Assembly (NCBI RefSeq): GCF_018257795.1
Contig: NZ_JAERJD010000012.1
Span: forward strand, 39,525 to 103,524
From: Citrobacter sp. JGM124
GTDB lineage: Bacteria; Pseudomonadota; Gammaproteobacteria; Enterobacterales; Enterobacteriaceae
Direction: 5' to 3'
DNA length: 64,000 nucleotides
In this document: positions 8,795 through 18,787 of the stretch, piece after piece
Position numbering within the stretch: position 1 is the first letter of the stretch
How the letters are laid out: every line of letters begins with the position of its first letter
Made by a program: the position numbers and the translations under genes
The notes under the pieces: model-generated
What the model saw: only the letters and a program-made list of their open reading frames with translations
Databases searched by the model: none
What the model was told of the DNA's origin: nothing

Positions 8795-9694
8795 TCATAC
8801 ATTTTGTGCACGCACTCTCTGGGCCAGCATTTCATGGAAAATCCGGGTTGCCATTGAAATCGCCCGTTGCCGTGGCAGGCCGAGATCCACTTTAACCATC
8901 CCCATAACGGCATCAGCCAGGGGAATGGCGATCAATTTATCCTGGTCGGTTGTATCGTCAATATTTAGCTGTGGAATGATAATCAGCGCCAGCCCCATTA
9001 TTGCCAGGCGTTTCTGCACATCAATCGAGTTAGTGATAAATCGCATATCAAGACTCAGGCCTTCACGTTTTGCTGCTGATTCCAGTAATTGACGAACTGA
9101 AAAGTTGGAGGCAGGGGTAGCAATCGGGTACTGGGCAATATCTTTCAATGTCAGAAAGCTTTTACCGGCTAAGGGATGATTCATCGCCATTAAGATCTTA
9201 TGGCGTAAAGAGCAGGCGTGCGTCACCTGAACCTCCGCATTGACGGGCATATAGAAGGTTATGGCGACATCTGCTTTACCGGAAATGAGTGCCTCTGCCA
9301 CATAAGGTGCGCTGCCGACATCTATCTCAAAAGTAACCTTGGGGTGGAGCTCTCTGAACTCATTAAGAGCCGGCGCGATAAATGGCGCGATAAGGCTCTC
9401 AGCGGAACAGATACGAATACTTCCGGAAACAATGCTCTGGGCAGAAGCTATTTTTTCCTTCACCGTATCCAGCTCGCGTAACGTGGCCTGTACCGCCTGC
9501 GCCAGGTGCATCCCTTCCCGGGTAAGTTTTATCCCTCTGGGGCTTCTTTCAATCAGGGAAGCACCGTAGTAATGCTCAAGCAGTTCTATTTGACGGGTGA
9601 CGGCGGTGGGTGCGACAAACAGTTTATCTGCGGCTTCTCTCAGAGAGCGCGATTTAGCAACCTGACTGAAATACCTCAGAGCTCTGAGCTGCAT
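8795..9694 (-). CDS. LysR-family transcriptional regulator
   Basis: 299 aa. The N-terminal winged helix (MQLRALRYFSQVAKSRSLREAADKL...TAVTRQIELLEHYYG) is followed by a LysR substrate-binding domain. An AGGAG-type site stands upstream of the ATG. It is convergent with the ABC/monooxygenase operon and divergent, across about 660 bp, from the MHS transporter at 10358. It is distinct in sequence from the LysR proteins at 1917 and 13248. It may control the transporter-amidase pair or itself; the target is not shown by the sequence. Confidence 0.9.
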   Translation of the reverse strand: MQLRALRYFSQVAKSRSLREAADKLFVAPTAVTRQIELLEHYYGASLIERSPRGIKLTREGMHLAQAVQATLRELDTVKEKIASAQSIVSGSIRICSAESLIAPFIAPALNEFRELHPKVTFEIDVGSAPYVAEALISGKADVAITFYMPVNAEVQVTHACSLRHKILMAMNHPLAGKSFLTLKDIAQYPIATPASNFSVRQLLESAAKREGLSLDMRFITNSIDVQKRLAIMGLALIIIPQLNIDDTTDQDKLIAIPLADAVMGMVKVDLGLPRQRAISMATRIFHEMLAQRVRAQNV

Positions 9695-10357
9695 TATTCC
9701 TCCTGGTTGCTATTGCAACATGATTTAAACTATACCGTGTCTTAAATCATTTTTATGTATATATCAAAGTGGATAAACTTATCGCCAGATAACACGCTAA
9801 AAAATAACGCCCTCAAAAATGGCAATGATGGATCAATATTGTGCATGTTTTTATTAAACCGTATTCCGAATATAAAAAATAAAAATATCCCCATAATAAT
9901 TAATCAGTTGATTAGCGCATTGAATTACTACTGAAAATATAAAGTTTTGGGTTGGTGCACACATTGAGTGCCTGGCTCATTCACTCTTATCATAAGGTCA
10001 TAACTTAATGTTATTGCATGACTTTACTAATCATTATAATAATCATAGTGATAGTGGGTTCTGTTTTTTTGTTCTTTCTCGAGTTTATTTTTGAGTGCTC
10101 ACATTTATTAGACACCGCCATTGCATATTTGTGATAGTGGTCAGGTAAGCCATTTGTTATATATCTGTAACGTTCATGGCATAGATAAAACCTGACAGAA
10201 AGGATGGGGCTAATTTAATAAACAGACTGGTGATGACGTAAATAATAATGCGCTTTCTTTAAGAGGTGGCTCCTCTGTAAATGAAAGACTCAGTTATTCA
10301 CATAAATACGAAAAATCTATCCCATTAGGGAGAGTTGCTAACTTGAGGAAGACCTTA
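9695..10357. other. long AT-rich intergenic region between LysR and MHS transporter genes
   Basis: About 660 bp with no convincing gene. It is AT-rich and contains short dyads, such as ATAAC-TTAAT-GTTAT near 10000-10015, that could be regulator sites. It must hold the promoter of the transporter/amidase unit and that of the divergent LysR gene. A GAGGAA ribosome site is present just before 10358. Confidence 0.5.
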
Positions 10358-11683
10358 ATGTCGAATCAAACCAATAATAGCGGTGGAGAAAGAAAGGCAT
10401 CACGTAAAGAAGTGGTGGCCGTTGTCCTGGGAGCTGCCGTCGAATTTTTCGATTTTAGTGCATATGCGACCTTTGCCGTCTTGATAGGCCATGCTTTCTT
10501 TCCTTCCCATGATCCGTTTATGAGTTTATTACTTTCGGTATCGGTATTTGGGATTGGATTTATCGTTCGCCCCTTAGGGGCTATTTTTATTGGTAGTTAC
10601 GCTGATCGTGCCGGCAGGAAACCCGCCATGTTGCTGACCATGGTGCTGATGACCATTGGTACCGGGGGCTTGGTTATACTACCCGGTTACGACACCATTG
10701 GCGTGGCGGCCCCTATCTTATTGGTACTGGTGCGTATGATGCAGGGGCTTGCATGGGGAGGGGAAGCCGGGCCTGCAACCACCTTTATCATGGAAGCGGC
10801 CCCGAAAGGTAAACGTGCTTTCTATGCCAGCTGGCAAATTGTTGCCCAAGGTATGGCGGCGATCACCGCGGGCCTGATTGGTTACTCATTGACGGTATTT
10901 CTGACCCCTGAGCAGCTCGCCAGCTGGGGGTGGCGCATTCCTTTCGCCTTCGGCCTGCTTATTCTGCCTATTGCCCTGTATATGCGTCGTAATCTTAATG
11001 AGACCTTTGCAGTGGAAGATAATCAGGCAGCGAAATCCACCGGTAGCCTGTTGACTGAAGTCCTCAAAAATCATCGAGGTTTGGTGCTGGTGGGGATCTT
11101 TATGTTGTCTGGCAGCACCATTACCCAGTACTTCCTCAACTACATGACGACCTATGCACTCAATGAGCTGAATTTTGCATCAGGTATTGCCATGGCCTCG
11201 ACCATTTTGATTGGCGTTTGTGTGGTGGTTTTCTCTTTGATTGGCGGCTGGCTGGCGGATCTTTTTGGGCGTAAAGTCACGATTATCGCCCCGCGTATTG
11301 TCTTGTTGCTACTGCTGTTGCCAGGACTGGAGATGATTAATACCTACCGCAGTGATGTTGTGTTCTTCAGCATTATTACTGTTTTTGCCGCACTGCAGTG
11401 CATCAGTGGTGCCGGGGTGCTGGTGGTGTTGTGCGAAAATTTTCCTAAATACGTGCGTTCTACAGGGTTCTCCATCGCTTATGCCTTTGGTATCACCATT
11501 TTTGGCGGAACGGCGCAAATTGTCTTTTCATGGCTCATTAATATCACGGGCAACCCTGTATCACCGGGTTACTACCTGATTGCAGCCAACCTTCTCTGTA
11601 TTGCCTCGGTGATTCTCCTGAAAGAAAGGGGCCGCCAGGCCGCACCCGTAATGTTGAAAACCAGACGCTCTGACCCGCTCTAA
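10358..11683 (+). CDS. MFS transporter, metabolite:H+ symporter (MHS) family
   Basis: 441 aa from the ATG at 10358, preferred over the TTG at 10343 because GAGGAA lies about 8 bases before it. The MHS signature is clear: GAAVEFFDFSAYATFA in helix 1, the loop 2-3 motif GSYADRAGRKPAM, and RMMQGLAWGGEAGPA in helix 4; twelve hydrophobic segments can be counted. Relatives (ProP, ShiA, KgtP, citrate carriers) import organic acids or zwitterions with protons. The amidase starts 46 bp after the stop, so this probably imports the amidase substrate. Confidence 0.88.
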   Translation: MSNQTNNSGGERKASRKEVVAVVLGAAVEFFDFSAYATFAVLIGHAFFPSHDPFMSLLLSVSVFGIGFIVRPLGAIFIGSYADRAGRKPAMLLTMVLMTIGTGGLVILPGYDTIGVAAPILLVLVRMMQGLAWGGEAGPATTFIMEAAPKGKRAFYASWQIVAQGMAAITAGLIGYSLTVFLTPEQLASWGWRIPFAFGLLILPIALYMRRNLNETFAVEDNQAAKSTGSLLTEVLKNHRGLVLVGIFMLSGSTITQYFLNYMTTYALNELNFASGIAMASTILIGVCVVVFSLIGGWLADLFGRKVTIIAPRIVLLLLLLPGLEMINTYRSDVVFFSIITVFAALQCISGAGVLVVLCENFPKYVRSTGFSIAYAFGITIFGGTAQIVFSWLINITGNPVSPGYYLIAANLLCIASVILLKERGRQAAPVMLKTRRSDPL

Positions 11684-11729
11684 TCCGGTGACAGACTGTG
11701 CATTAGTACCGTAACAGGAGATGAGACAG

Positions 11730-13202
11730 ATGAAAACAATCATGCACTGGCAAGAGTGGGCCACTCAGGATGCAGTCGGTTTAGCTGAACTGATCCGTAC
11801 CGGGGAGGTATCTGCCGCAGAGGTTGCGGCCCAAGCGGCCCAAGCTACGCTAAAAGTGAATTCACGTATTAACTCTGTGGTTGAGCTATTTGATGATGCC
11901 ATTGCCAATCCTGCCACTGATGGCACTCAGTTTGATGGGCCATTTGCCGGTGTGCCTATCCTGATAAAAGATTTGGGACCGGGTGTAAAAGGCCGCCTTC
12001 AGGAACAAGGCTCCAAATTTATGCAGGGCAATCGATCACGGGAAGATGCCTTCCTGACCCAGAAAATGCGCCAGGCAGGGTTGAATATCATTGGACGTTC
12101 GGCAACACCGGAGTTTGGTGTTGCTGGCTCGGCTGAGAACCCTGATATCTATGTGGTTCGTAATCCATGGAACACTGACTACACCACCTTTGGGTCGTCA
12201 GCGGGGGCCGCTTCTTCCGTTGCGGCGGGAGTATTGCCACTGGCTCATGCGACGGATGGTGGAGGATCAATTCGCATTCCCGCAGGCTCCCATGGTTTGA
12301 TCGGGCTTAAGAGTACCCGTGGGGTTTTCTCCATCGCCCCGGCGTTATCTGATATTACAGGGTATGTTTCGACCCAGGGCTGTGTCAGTCGCACTGTTCG
12401 CGACTCAGCACTGTTTATTGATCGTTGTCGTGGCGGGGCTCCCGGAGAGTTTATGCCTTACTGGCATGCCGATGAACCTTATTCCGAACTGATCAAACGT
12501 GATCCTGTGCCATTGCGTATTGCGGTCTCTCATGAATGGGGGGCTTATCATGCTGATCCCCATTTTGTTCAGGAACTGGAACGCACCGTTCGACTACTTG
12601 AAGAGCTGGGACACAAGGTTGAGTGGCGGGCTCCAGATATTGATTTTGAAGCGGCATTTGCTGCACAAACAACCTGTTATATCAGTAATTTTGCCCAGTT
12701 TATTCAACGACAACTGGAGAAACGTGGCCTGAAGGCACCACCAGAAGAGCTGGTTGAACCTGTCAATATCAGGATTTGGCAGAAAGGACTGAATATGTCC
12801 TACAGTGAACGCTGGCTTATGCAGGATGTGTTTAATACCACATCACGAAAGCTTGGGCAGTTCTATCAGGACTGGGATGTGATTCTGACGCCAACGTTTT
12901 CTGGCCCAACGCCATTAATGGGGGATAAACGTTACCTGACTCTGAGCGATAACCCAGATGTTTTAGACTGGTTCTATAACTTGTGGGAGCTCTTCTCTTA
13001 TACCCCACTTGCCAGCCTGACTGGCACGAGTGGTATTTCTGTTCCACTCGCGTGGCAAAAGTCCGGGATACCACTGGGGATGCATTTCCAAACCAGGCAA
13101 GCTAATGATGGTTTGTTGCTGCAACTGGCTGCCCAGTTAGAAAGGGCAGTTGGCGGACGATTTAATCGCCAGTCAGTACCGGAAGTGCACGTCACCCGTT
13201 AA
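11730..13202 (+). CDS. amidase-signature (AS) family hydrolase
   Basis: 490 aa; the ATG at 11730 is preferred to 11721 because the CAGGAG site is too close to the latter. The Ser-cisSer-Lys triad is in place: Lys in VPILIKDLGPG (about residue 80), the cis-Ser in FGSSAG and the nucleophile Ser in DGGGSIRIPAGSHG. The usual GGSSGG is altered to FGSSAG, as in some family branches. These enzymes hydrolyse amide bonds. With the transporter before it and the beta-alanine aminotransferase and semialdehyde dehydrogenase after it, the likely role is to free a beta-alanine-like amine from an imported amide. The true substrate is unknown. Confidence 0.85.
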   Translation: MKTIMHWQEWATQDAVGLAELIRTGEVSAAEVAAQAAQATLKVNSRINSVVELFDDAIANPATDGTQFDGPFAGVPILIKDLGPGVKGRLQEQGSKFMQGNRSREDAFLTQKMRQAGLNIIGRSATPEFGVAGSAENPDIYVVRNPWNTDYTTFGSSAGAASSVAAGVLPLAHATDGGGSIRIPAGSHGLIGLKSTRGVFSIAPALSDITGYVSTQGCVSRTVRDSALFIDRCRGGAPGEFMPYWHADEPYSELIKRDPVPLRIAVSHEWGAYHADPHFVQELERTVRLLEELGHKVEWRAPDIDFEAAFAAQTTCYISNFAQFIQRQLEKRGLKAPPEELVEPVNIRIWQKGLNMSYSERWLMQDVFNTTSRKLGQFYQDWDVILTPTFSGPTPLMGDKRYLTLSDNPDVLDWFYNLWELFSYTPLASLTGTSGISVPLAWQKSGIPLGMHFQTRQANDGLLLQLAAQLERAVGGRFNRQSVPEVHVTR

Positions 13203-13247
13203 GCTAATCAGGGCAGTTGAAGCGTGCTGCCCTGTCAGCCCTATTCA

Positions 13248-14144
13248 TCATAAGGCGTGCAGAAACAGCTCCAGGATAGAATTCGGCCGACGCCCCCGGC
13301 GAGTCACTACCGATATCTCTGATTTGACATGCAATTGCTGGGGTAAAATGGCGCGCATCATCCCTTTTTCTAGCCAGCCACTGGCATAGTGGTCGGGCAG
13401 AAATCCGACGTATCTTCCTGTCAGAATAAGAAAGGCAATGCCCTCCCGATCGGAAGCCGAAGCCGTGCCATTAAAGTGCTGGAGCATCCCCATGGTGTCT
13501 GCTGTCATACGGTAGCTTGGGATAACGGCTTCATACTGACTCAGTTCACTGAGACCAGGCTCTTGCTGAGGGTGAAATAAGGGATGCTTAACGCTGCAAT
13601 AAAGATAGGCATCTTCATCATAAAGCTTGTCGTATACCAGCCCGGATATGGGGGAGGTTTTCGGTAATGCTCCCACATGTAACCGTCCATCCATCAGCCC
13701 TTGCTCGATCTCTGAAGCTGTACTCATACTTAAATTAATACGGATTCCTGGGCCATTTTTGCTAAGTGTTTCAAGAGCATTGGTGATGCGCATCATCGGT
13801 TGAGTCACCAAGTTACTGATCACCCCAATGTTGAATTCCCCCCGTAAATTTTTATGCATCTCATTGACTTGCTGACGAAATCCTTCAATTGATGCCATCA
13901 TATTTTCACTGAGTTTGAGTATTTCCCGCCCTTCATCTGTCAATGAAAAGCCAGCACGTCCACGCTGACATAGTCGCATGCCCAGGCGTTTTTCGAGATC
14001 CCCCATATGCAGGCTGATCGCTGAACGAGTAATACCAAGGATTATTTCAGCAGCAGAAAAACTCCCACAGTCAGCGACTGTTTTAAAAATTCGCAATAAC
14101 TTCAGATCAAAATCAGTAATTTGGCCCAGTGATTTCTTTTTCAT
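13248..14144 (-). CDS. LysR-family transcriptional regulator of the aminotransferase/amidase locus
   Basis: 298 aa from the ATG at 14144; a TTG at 14162 would add six residues without a ribosome site. The helix-turn-helix is FDLKLLRIFKTVADCGSFSAAE...TRSAISLHMGDLEKRLG. It is divergent from the aminotransferase gene at 14243 (98 bp gap) and convergent with the amidase. That is the usual position for a LysR activator of the neighbouring catabolic genes. It would sense a pathway intermediate such as beta-alanine or the semialdehyde (inference). Confidence 0.88.
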   Translation of the reverse strand: MKKKSLGQITDFDLKLLRIFKTVADCGSFSAAEIILGITRSAISLHMGDLEKRLGMRLCQRGRAGFSLTDEGREILKLSENMMASIEGFRQQVNEMHKNLRGEFNIGVISNLVTQPMMRITNALETLSKNGPGIRINLSMSTASEIEQGLMDGRLHVGALPKTSPISGLVYDKLYDEDAYLYCSVKHPLFHPQQEPGLSELSQYEAVIPSYRMTADTMGMLQHFNGTASASDREGIAFLILTGRYVGFLPDHYASGWLEKGMMRAILPQQLHVKSEISVVTRRGRRPNSILELFLHAL

Positions 14145-14242
14145 ATAGGTGAGTAAAACCAAAACTAATCATTCAATAATATGGATTTATCTTACCTTAG
14201 TTCCCATTGCAAACTCTTCCGACACCTTTCGGGAGAGATATT

Positions 14243-15574
14243 ATGACGAATGACCTGAACACGACGGATCTCAATCTTCAAGCACACTGGATGCCCTTCA
14301 GTGCTAACCGCAATTTTCATCGTGACCCCCGTTTTATTACTGGAGCACATGGCTGCTGGCTCACGGACGACCATGGACGAAGGATTTTTGACAGCCTGTC
14401 CGGGCTTTGGACCTGTGGTGCGGGCCATACTCGTAGTGAAATTCAGACGGCTGTCTCCCAACAACTGGGCACTCTCGACTATTCGCCGGGTTTCCAGTTC
14501 GGGCATAAACTGTCGTTTCAACTGGCTGATCGTATCGCGCAACGGATGCCGGGTGACCTTAATCATGTGTTCTTTACCGGTTCAGGATCCGAATCTGCGG
14601 ATACCTCCGTCAAGATGGCTCGGGCCTATTGGCGTGCTAAAGGTCAGCCTGCAAAAACGAAGTTTATCGGCCGGGCACGTGCTTATCACGGGGTCAATAT
14701 TGCGGGTACAAGCCTGGGGGGAATAGGGGGGAACCGTAAAGTATTTGGGCAGTTTATGGATGTCGATCATATCCCTCATACATTGCAGCCTGATCAGGCT
14801 TTCACACAAGGTATGGCAGAAAGTGGTGGTATTGCGCTCGCGAATGAAATGCTGAAGCTTATCGAATTGCACGATGCTTCCAATATTGCCGCACTGATTG
14901 TTGAGCCATTATCGGGCTCCGCCGGGGCCATTATTCCTCCTCTGGGGTATCTACAACGGCTGCGTGAAATATGTGATCAGTACGATATCCTGCTGATTTT
15001 TGATGAAGTCATTACCGGTTTTGGTCGTATGGGACGCTGGAGTGGGGCTGAATATTTTGGTGTCACCCCAGATCTGCTCAATTTTGCCAAACAAATTACG
15101 AATGGTGCGATCCCATTAGGTGGCGTTGTGGCGCGCAGTGAAATCTATAAAACCTTTATGTCTCAACCCCTGCCAGAACATGCTGTGGAGTTTGCCCATG
15201 GCTATACCTACTCCGCTCATCCTGTTGCTTGTGCGGCGGGGCTTGCCACGCTCGATCTACTGGAAAAGGAGAACCTGATTGATCGCGCCGCGGAGCTGGC
15301 CCCGCATTTTGCTCAAACGCTGCATGGGCTACGCCACTGCCCGCATGTTCTTGATATCCGTAACTGTGGTTTGGTTGGGGCTATTCAGCTGGCTCCCCGT
15401 GACGGGGATGCGACCATACGACCTTTTGATGCGGGTATGGCCCTGTGGAAAGCTGGGTTTTATGTACGTTTTGGTGGTGATACGTTGCAATTTGGCCCGA
15501 TGTTCAACACCCAGCCCACTGAACTGAATAGTCTGTTCGACGCCGTTGGCGACATGCTGCATCACATTAATTAA
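14243..15574 (+). CDS. omega-amino acid:pyruvate aminotransferase (beta-alanine type), class III
   Basis: 443 aa from the ATG at 14243 (GGGAGAG site); an earlier ATG at 14207 lacks one. The start QAHWMPFSANRNF is characteristic of beta-alanine:pyruvate transaminases. Other class III marks are FTGSGSESADTSVKMARAYW for the cofactor phosphate, LLIFDEVITGFGR, and the PLP lysine in FAKQITNGAIPLGG. The enzyme moves the amino group of beta-alanine or another omega-amino acid to pyruvate, giving malonate semialdehyde and alanine. The next gene, 10 bp on, encodes the enzyme for that semialdehyde, which supports the beta-alanine assignment. Confidence 0.88.
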   Translation: MTNDLNTTDLNLQAHWMPFSANRNFHRDPRFITGAHGCWLTDDHGRRIFDSLSGLWTCGAGHTRSEIQTAVSQQLGTLDYSPGFQFGHKLSFQLADRIAQRMPGDLNHVFFTGSGSESADTSVKMARAYWRAKGQPAKTKFIGRARAYHGVNIAGTSLGGIGGNRKVFGQFMDVDHIPHTLQPDQAFTQGMAESGGIALANEMLKLIELHDASNIAALIVEPLSGSAGAIIPPLGYLQRLREICDQYDILLIFDEVITGFGRMGRWSGAEYFGVTPDLLNFAKQITNGAIPLGGVVARSEIYKTFMSQPLPEHAVEFAHGYTYSAHPVACAAGLATLDLLEKENLIDRAAELAPHFAQTLHGLRHCPHVLDIRNCGLVGAIQLAPRDGDATIRPFDAGMALWKAGFYVRFGGDTLQFGPMFNTQPTELNSLFDAVGDMLHHIN

Positions 15575-15584
15575 GGAAACGGTC

Positions 15585-17081
15585 ATGACAATTATTACTC
15601 ATCTTATCAATGGTGAGATGCGCCCAGCCAACGGGCGTGTTACAGACGTTTTTAATCCTGCGACTGGAGAAGTGATACGTCAGGTTGAGCTTGCCAGTAA
15701 GACGACGGTTGAAGATGCCATTGCAGCGGCTAAAGCCGCCTTGCCAGCATGGCGTAACTTACCGCCAGCCAGGCGGGCACAAATTCTGTTTCGTTTTAAA
15801 ACACTGCTTGAGGAGCATGAATCACAGATTGTGGCGCTGATCAGTGAAGAGCACGGGAAAACCCCAGAAGATGCGGCAGGAGAGCTGCGGCGTGGGATCG
15901 AAAATGTGGAATACGCCACTGCCGCTCCAGAACTACTGAAAGGTGAGTTTAGTCGCAATGCCGGGCCACACATTGATTCATGGAGCGACTTCCATGCGGT
16001 GGGCGTCGTGGCGGGGATCACCCCGTTTAATTTTCCGGCAATGGTACCGTTATGGATGTATCCGCTTGCTATTGCCTGTGGTAATACTTTCGTGCTGAAA
16101 CCTTCAGAACGTGATCCAAGCTCAACATTGCTAATCGCAAGCCTGTTGCAACAAGCAGGCTTGCCAGCTGGGGTACTGAACGTCGTTAATGGGGATAAAG
16201 AGGCAGTGGATACCCTGCTGGAAAGCCCGGACGTGAAAGCGATCAGTTTTGTGGGTTCAACGCCTGTCGCTGAATATATTTATGGTGAAGGTACAAGGCG
16301 TGGTAAACGGGTACAAGCACTGGGCGGGGCGAAAAACCATGCGGTTATTATGCCGGATGCTGAACTGGATAATGCAGTCAGTGCCTTAATGGGGGCTGCT
16401 TATGGCTCATGTGGTGAACGCTGTATGGCTATCTCCGTGGCAGTGTGTGTGGGGGATCAGGTGGCCGAAGCGTTGATCAATAAATTGATACCCAAAATTG
16501 AAGCTCTGAAAGTGGGGGCTGGCAATCAAAAAGGGCTGGATATGGGCCCCCTGGTAACACGAGCGCACCTGAATAAAGTCACTGATTACATTCATGGCGG
16601 GGTGGCGGCAGGGGCCACATTGATTGTCGATGGTAGACGATTAGCCGTTGCGGGGTATGAAAGTGGCTTTTTTATGGGGGGCTGTCTGTTTGACCAGGTC
16701 ACCCCTGAAATGCGGATTTATCAGGAAGAGATTTTTGGTCCTGTGCTTTGTATTGTCCGGGTGAATAGCCTGGAAGAGGCTATTACCCTGATTAATGACC
16801 ATGAGTATGGGAACGGAACCTGTATTTTCACCCGGGATGGTGAGTCTGCGCGCTTGTTCTGCAATGAAATTGAAGTCGGTATGGTTGGCGTCAATGTACC
16901 TCTGCCAGTACCGGTCGCATTCCACAGTTTTGGTGGCTGGAAACGCTCCTTGTTCGGTGATCTGCATGCTTATGGGCCAGACGGTGTCCGTTTTTATACT
17001 CGCCGTAAGACAATTACTCAGCGCTGGCCAGCCCGTATCAGCCACGAAGCCGCCCAGTTCGCCTTCCCGAGCGGCCAGTAA
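15585..17081 (+). CDS. mmsA: CoA-acylating (methyl)malonate-semialdehyde dehydrogenase
   Basis: 498 aa from the ATG at 15585 (AAGGAAA site). Aldehyde dehydrogenase superfamily: the NAD-binding segment AGITPFNFPAMVPLWM and catalytic cysteine context YGSCGERCMAIS are those of MmsA/IolA enzymes (usually GQRCMA; here Glu replaces Gln). The enzyme converts malonate semialdehyde to acetyl-CoA, or methylmalonate semialdehyde to propionyl-CoA, with CO2 release. With the aminotransferase just upstream it completes beta-alanine degradation. It ends about 90 bp before a strong terminator. Confidence 0.9.
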   Translation: MTIITHLINGEMRPANGRVTDVFNPATGEVIRQVELASKTTVEDAIAAAKAALPAWRNLPPARRAQILFRFKTLLEEHESQIVALISEEHGKTPEDAAGELRRGIENVEYATAAPELLKGEFSRNAGPHIDSWSDFHAVGVVAGITPFNFPAMVPLWMYPLAIACGNTFVLKPSERDPSSTLLIASLLQQAGLPAGVLNVVNGDKEAVDTLLESPDVKAISFVGSTPVAEYIYGEGTRRGKRVQALGGAKNHAVIMPDAELDNAVSALMGAAYGSCGERCMAISVAVCVGDQVAEALINKLIPKIEALKVGAGNQKGLDMGPLVTRAHLNKVTDYIHGGVAAGATLIVDGRRLAVAGYESGFFMGGCLFDQVTPEMRIYQEEIFGPVLCIVRVNSLEEAITLINDHEYGNGTCIFTRDGESARLFCNEIEVGMVGVNVPLPVPVAFHSFGGWKRSLFGDLHAYGPDGVRFYTRRKTITQRWPARISHEAAQFAFPSGQ

Positions 17082-17171
17082 GCGGACACTCTGCCCGGTG
17101 GCACGATATCCCCGTCCGAGCGATATATTGACGTATCGTGGCTTTATGCCGGGTTTATGTATCACAGAGCA

Positions 17172-17208
17172 ACATAAAAAAGGATCGCAGAGCGATCCTT
17201 TTTTATGT
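17172..17208. terminator. intrinsic terminator after the semialdehyde dehydrogenase gene
   Basis: A perfect 17-bp stem (17172-17188 with 17192-17208) around an AGA loop. GGATCGC/GCGATCC is flanked by six A and six T, so it can work for both the + operon and the - strand ddc gene that ends at 17300. Confidence 0.88.
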
Positions 17209-17299
17209 CATTTTTGCCCTGTGGATAAAAAATCGGCTGAACTGCCCCCATAACATAGAGCAGTTCATACACCGGGAACCACTGTTAATGACGCGGGTA

Positions 17300-18772
17300 T
17301 CAGTCAGTGAGCAGTGGTGTGGCAGTGACCTCCACCAAGTCCAGCAGACGCTTAATATCTTCCAGCGTTACCACGGGATTTAATAAGGTCATTTTCAGGC
17401 AGGTTACACCGTTATGTTCAGTGACTCCGACGTTTGCGCGACCGGAAGCCAGTAGTGCGTCACCTATTTTTTGGTTCAGCAGAGCAATGGTGGCATCATC
17501 GGCTTGGGCCAGTGATGCCGGGCGATAACGGAATAACACGCTGGCCAGCTGAGGCTGCATAACCAGCTCCAGTGACGGCTGCTGTTCAATATACTGGGCA
17601 ACCTGCTGTGCCAGGGTCACGCCACTGTCAATAATTGCAGCGTACTGTTTCTGGCCCAGTGCTTCCAGACCCATCCACAGTTTTAAAGCATCAAAACGAC
17701 GGGTCGTCTGTAGTGATTTAGATACCAGATTAGGTACACCTTGTTCTTCATCAAACTCAGAATTCAGGTAAGCCGCCTGGTAGCGCATCAACTCATAATG
17801 ACGCTCATCCTTCAGCAAGAATGCCCCACAACTGATTGTCTGGAAAAACTGCTTATGGAAGTCGAGAGTAACAGAGTCAGCCAGCTCAAGACCGTCCAGG
17901 TAGTGACGATACTGTTCAGATAACAGCAACGCTCCTCCCCAGGCCGCATCCACATGAACCCAGACATTATGCTGTGCGCCGAGATGTGCAATGTCCGTGA
18001 GGGGGTCGATAGCACCGGCATCGGTGGTACCCGCAGTGGCAACAATAGCCATAACCTGTTCGCCACGGGCCTCAGCCAGTGCTAACTTGTTACGCAAATC
18101 GTTAAGATCCATACGCGCAACGTCATCGGTTTTGATTAATGTCACACACTGATAACCGAAGCCGAGTAATGCCATATTTTTTTGCACAGAGAAATGTGCA
18201 TTTTCAGAGCAGAAGACTTTAATTTTCTTCAAATCACCGATCAGGCCATCTTGCTGTACGGAGTGCCCCTGGCGCGCAAAAAAAGCATCACGAGCCAGCA
18301 TCAAGCCCATCAGGTTACTCTGGGTTCCGCCGCTGGTGAAAACCCCGGCGTCTCCTGCGCCATAACCCACCCGGGCACGCAGCCACTCAATCAGCTTTAT
18401 CTCGATAATCGTCGCTGACGGGCTTTGATCCCAGGAGTCCATGCTCTGGTTAGTGGCGTTAATCAGCACTTCCGCTGCCTGACTGACGACCAGACTTGGG
18501 CAATGTAAATGGGCCACACATTGAGGGTGATGCACGGATAAACTGTCTTTCAGAAAGTAGTCAATCGCACGCTCAATAGCAGCCTGGTTGCCCAGGCCTT
18601 GAGGATTAAAATCCAGGGTGATACGTTCGCGTAATTCAGCAACCGTTTTTCCCTGATACATTTCTGGCTGCTGTAACCATTGCATCACGGCCCGGGCACT
18701 TTGGGTAATCGCTTGCTGATAAGCGTCAATGCTTTGCTCAGACGATGCCAGGATTGGATTCACTTGTGACAT
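17300..18772 (-). CDS. ddc: L-2,4-diaminobutyrate decarboxylase
   Basis: 490 aa from the ATG at 18772; an ATG at 18787 that directly follows the dat stop would add five residues. Group II PLP decarboxylase: the substrate/cofactor loop SGGTQSNLMGLMLARD, HVDAAWGG for PLP aspartate binding, and PLP lysine in LDFHKQFFQ. The enzyme turns diaminobutyrate into 1,3-diaminopropane. It follows dat with almost no gap, so the two are co-transcribed and coupled. The pair is known from Acinetobacter, Vibrio and several Enterobacterales. Confidence 0.9.
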   Translation of the reverse strand: MSQVNPILASSEQSIDAYQQAITQSARAVMQWLQQPEMYQGKTVAELRERITLDFNPQGLGNQAAIERAIDYFLKDSLSVHHPQCVAHLHCPSLVVSQAAEVLINATNQSMDSWDQSPSATIIEIKLIEWLRARVGYGAGDAGVFTSGGTQSNLMGLMLARDAFFARQGHSVQQDGLIGDLKKIKVFCSENAHFSVQKNMALLGFGYQCVTLIKTDDVARMDLNDLRNKLALAEARGEQVMAIVATAGTTDAGAIDPLTDIAHLGAQHNVWVHVDAAWGGALLLSEQYRHYLDGLELADSVTLDFHKQFFQTISCGAFLLKDERHYELMRYQAAYLNSEFDEEQGVPNLVSKSLQTTRRFDALKLWMGLEALGQKQYAAIIDSGVTLAQQVAQYIEQQPSLELVMQPQLASVLFRYRPASLAQADDATIALLNQKIGDALLASGRANVGVTEHNGVTCLKMTLLNPVVTLEDIKRLLDLVEVTATPLLTD

Positions 18773-18787
18773 TCGGTACGACCCCAT

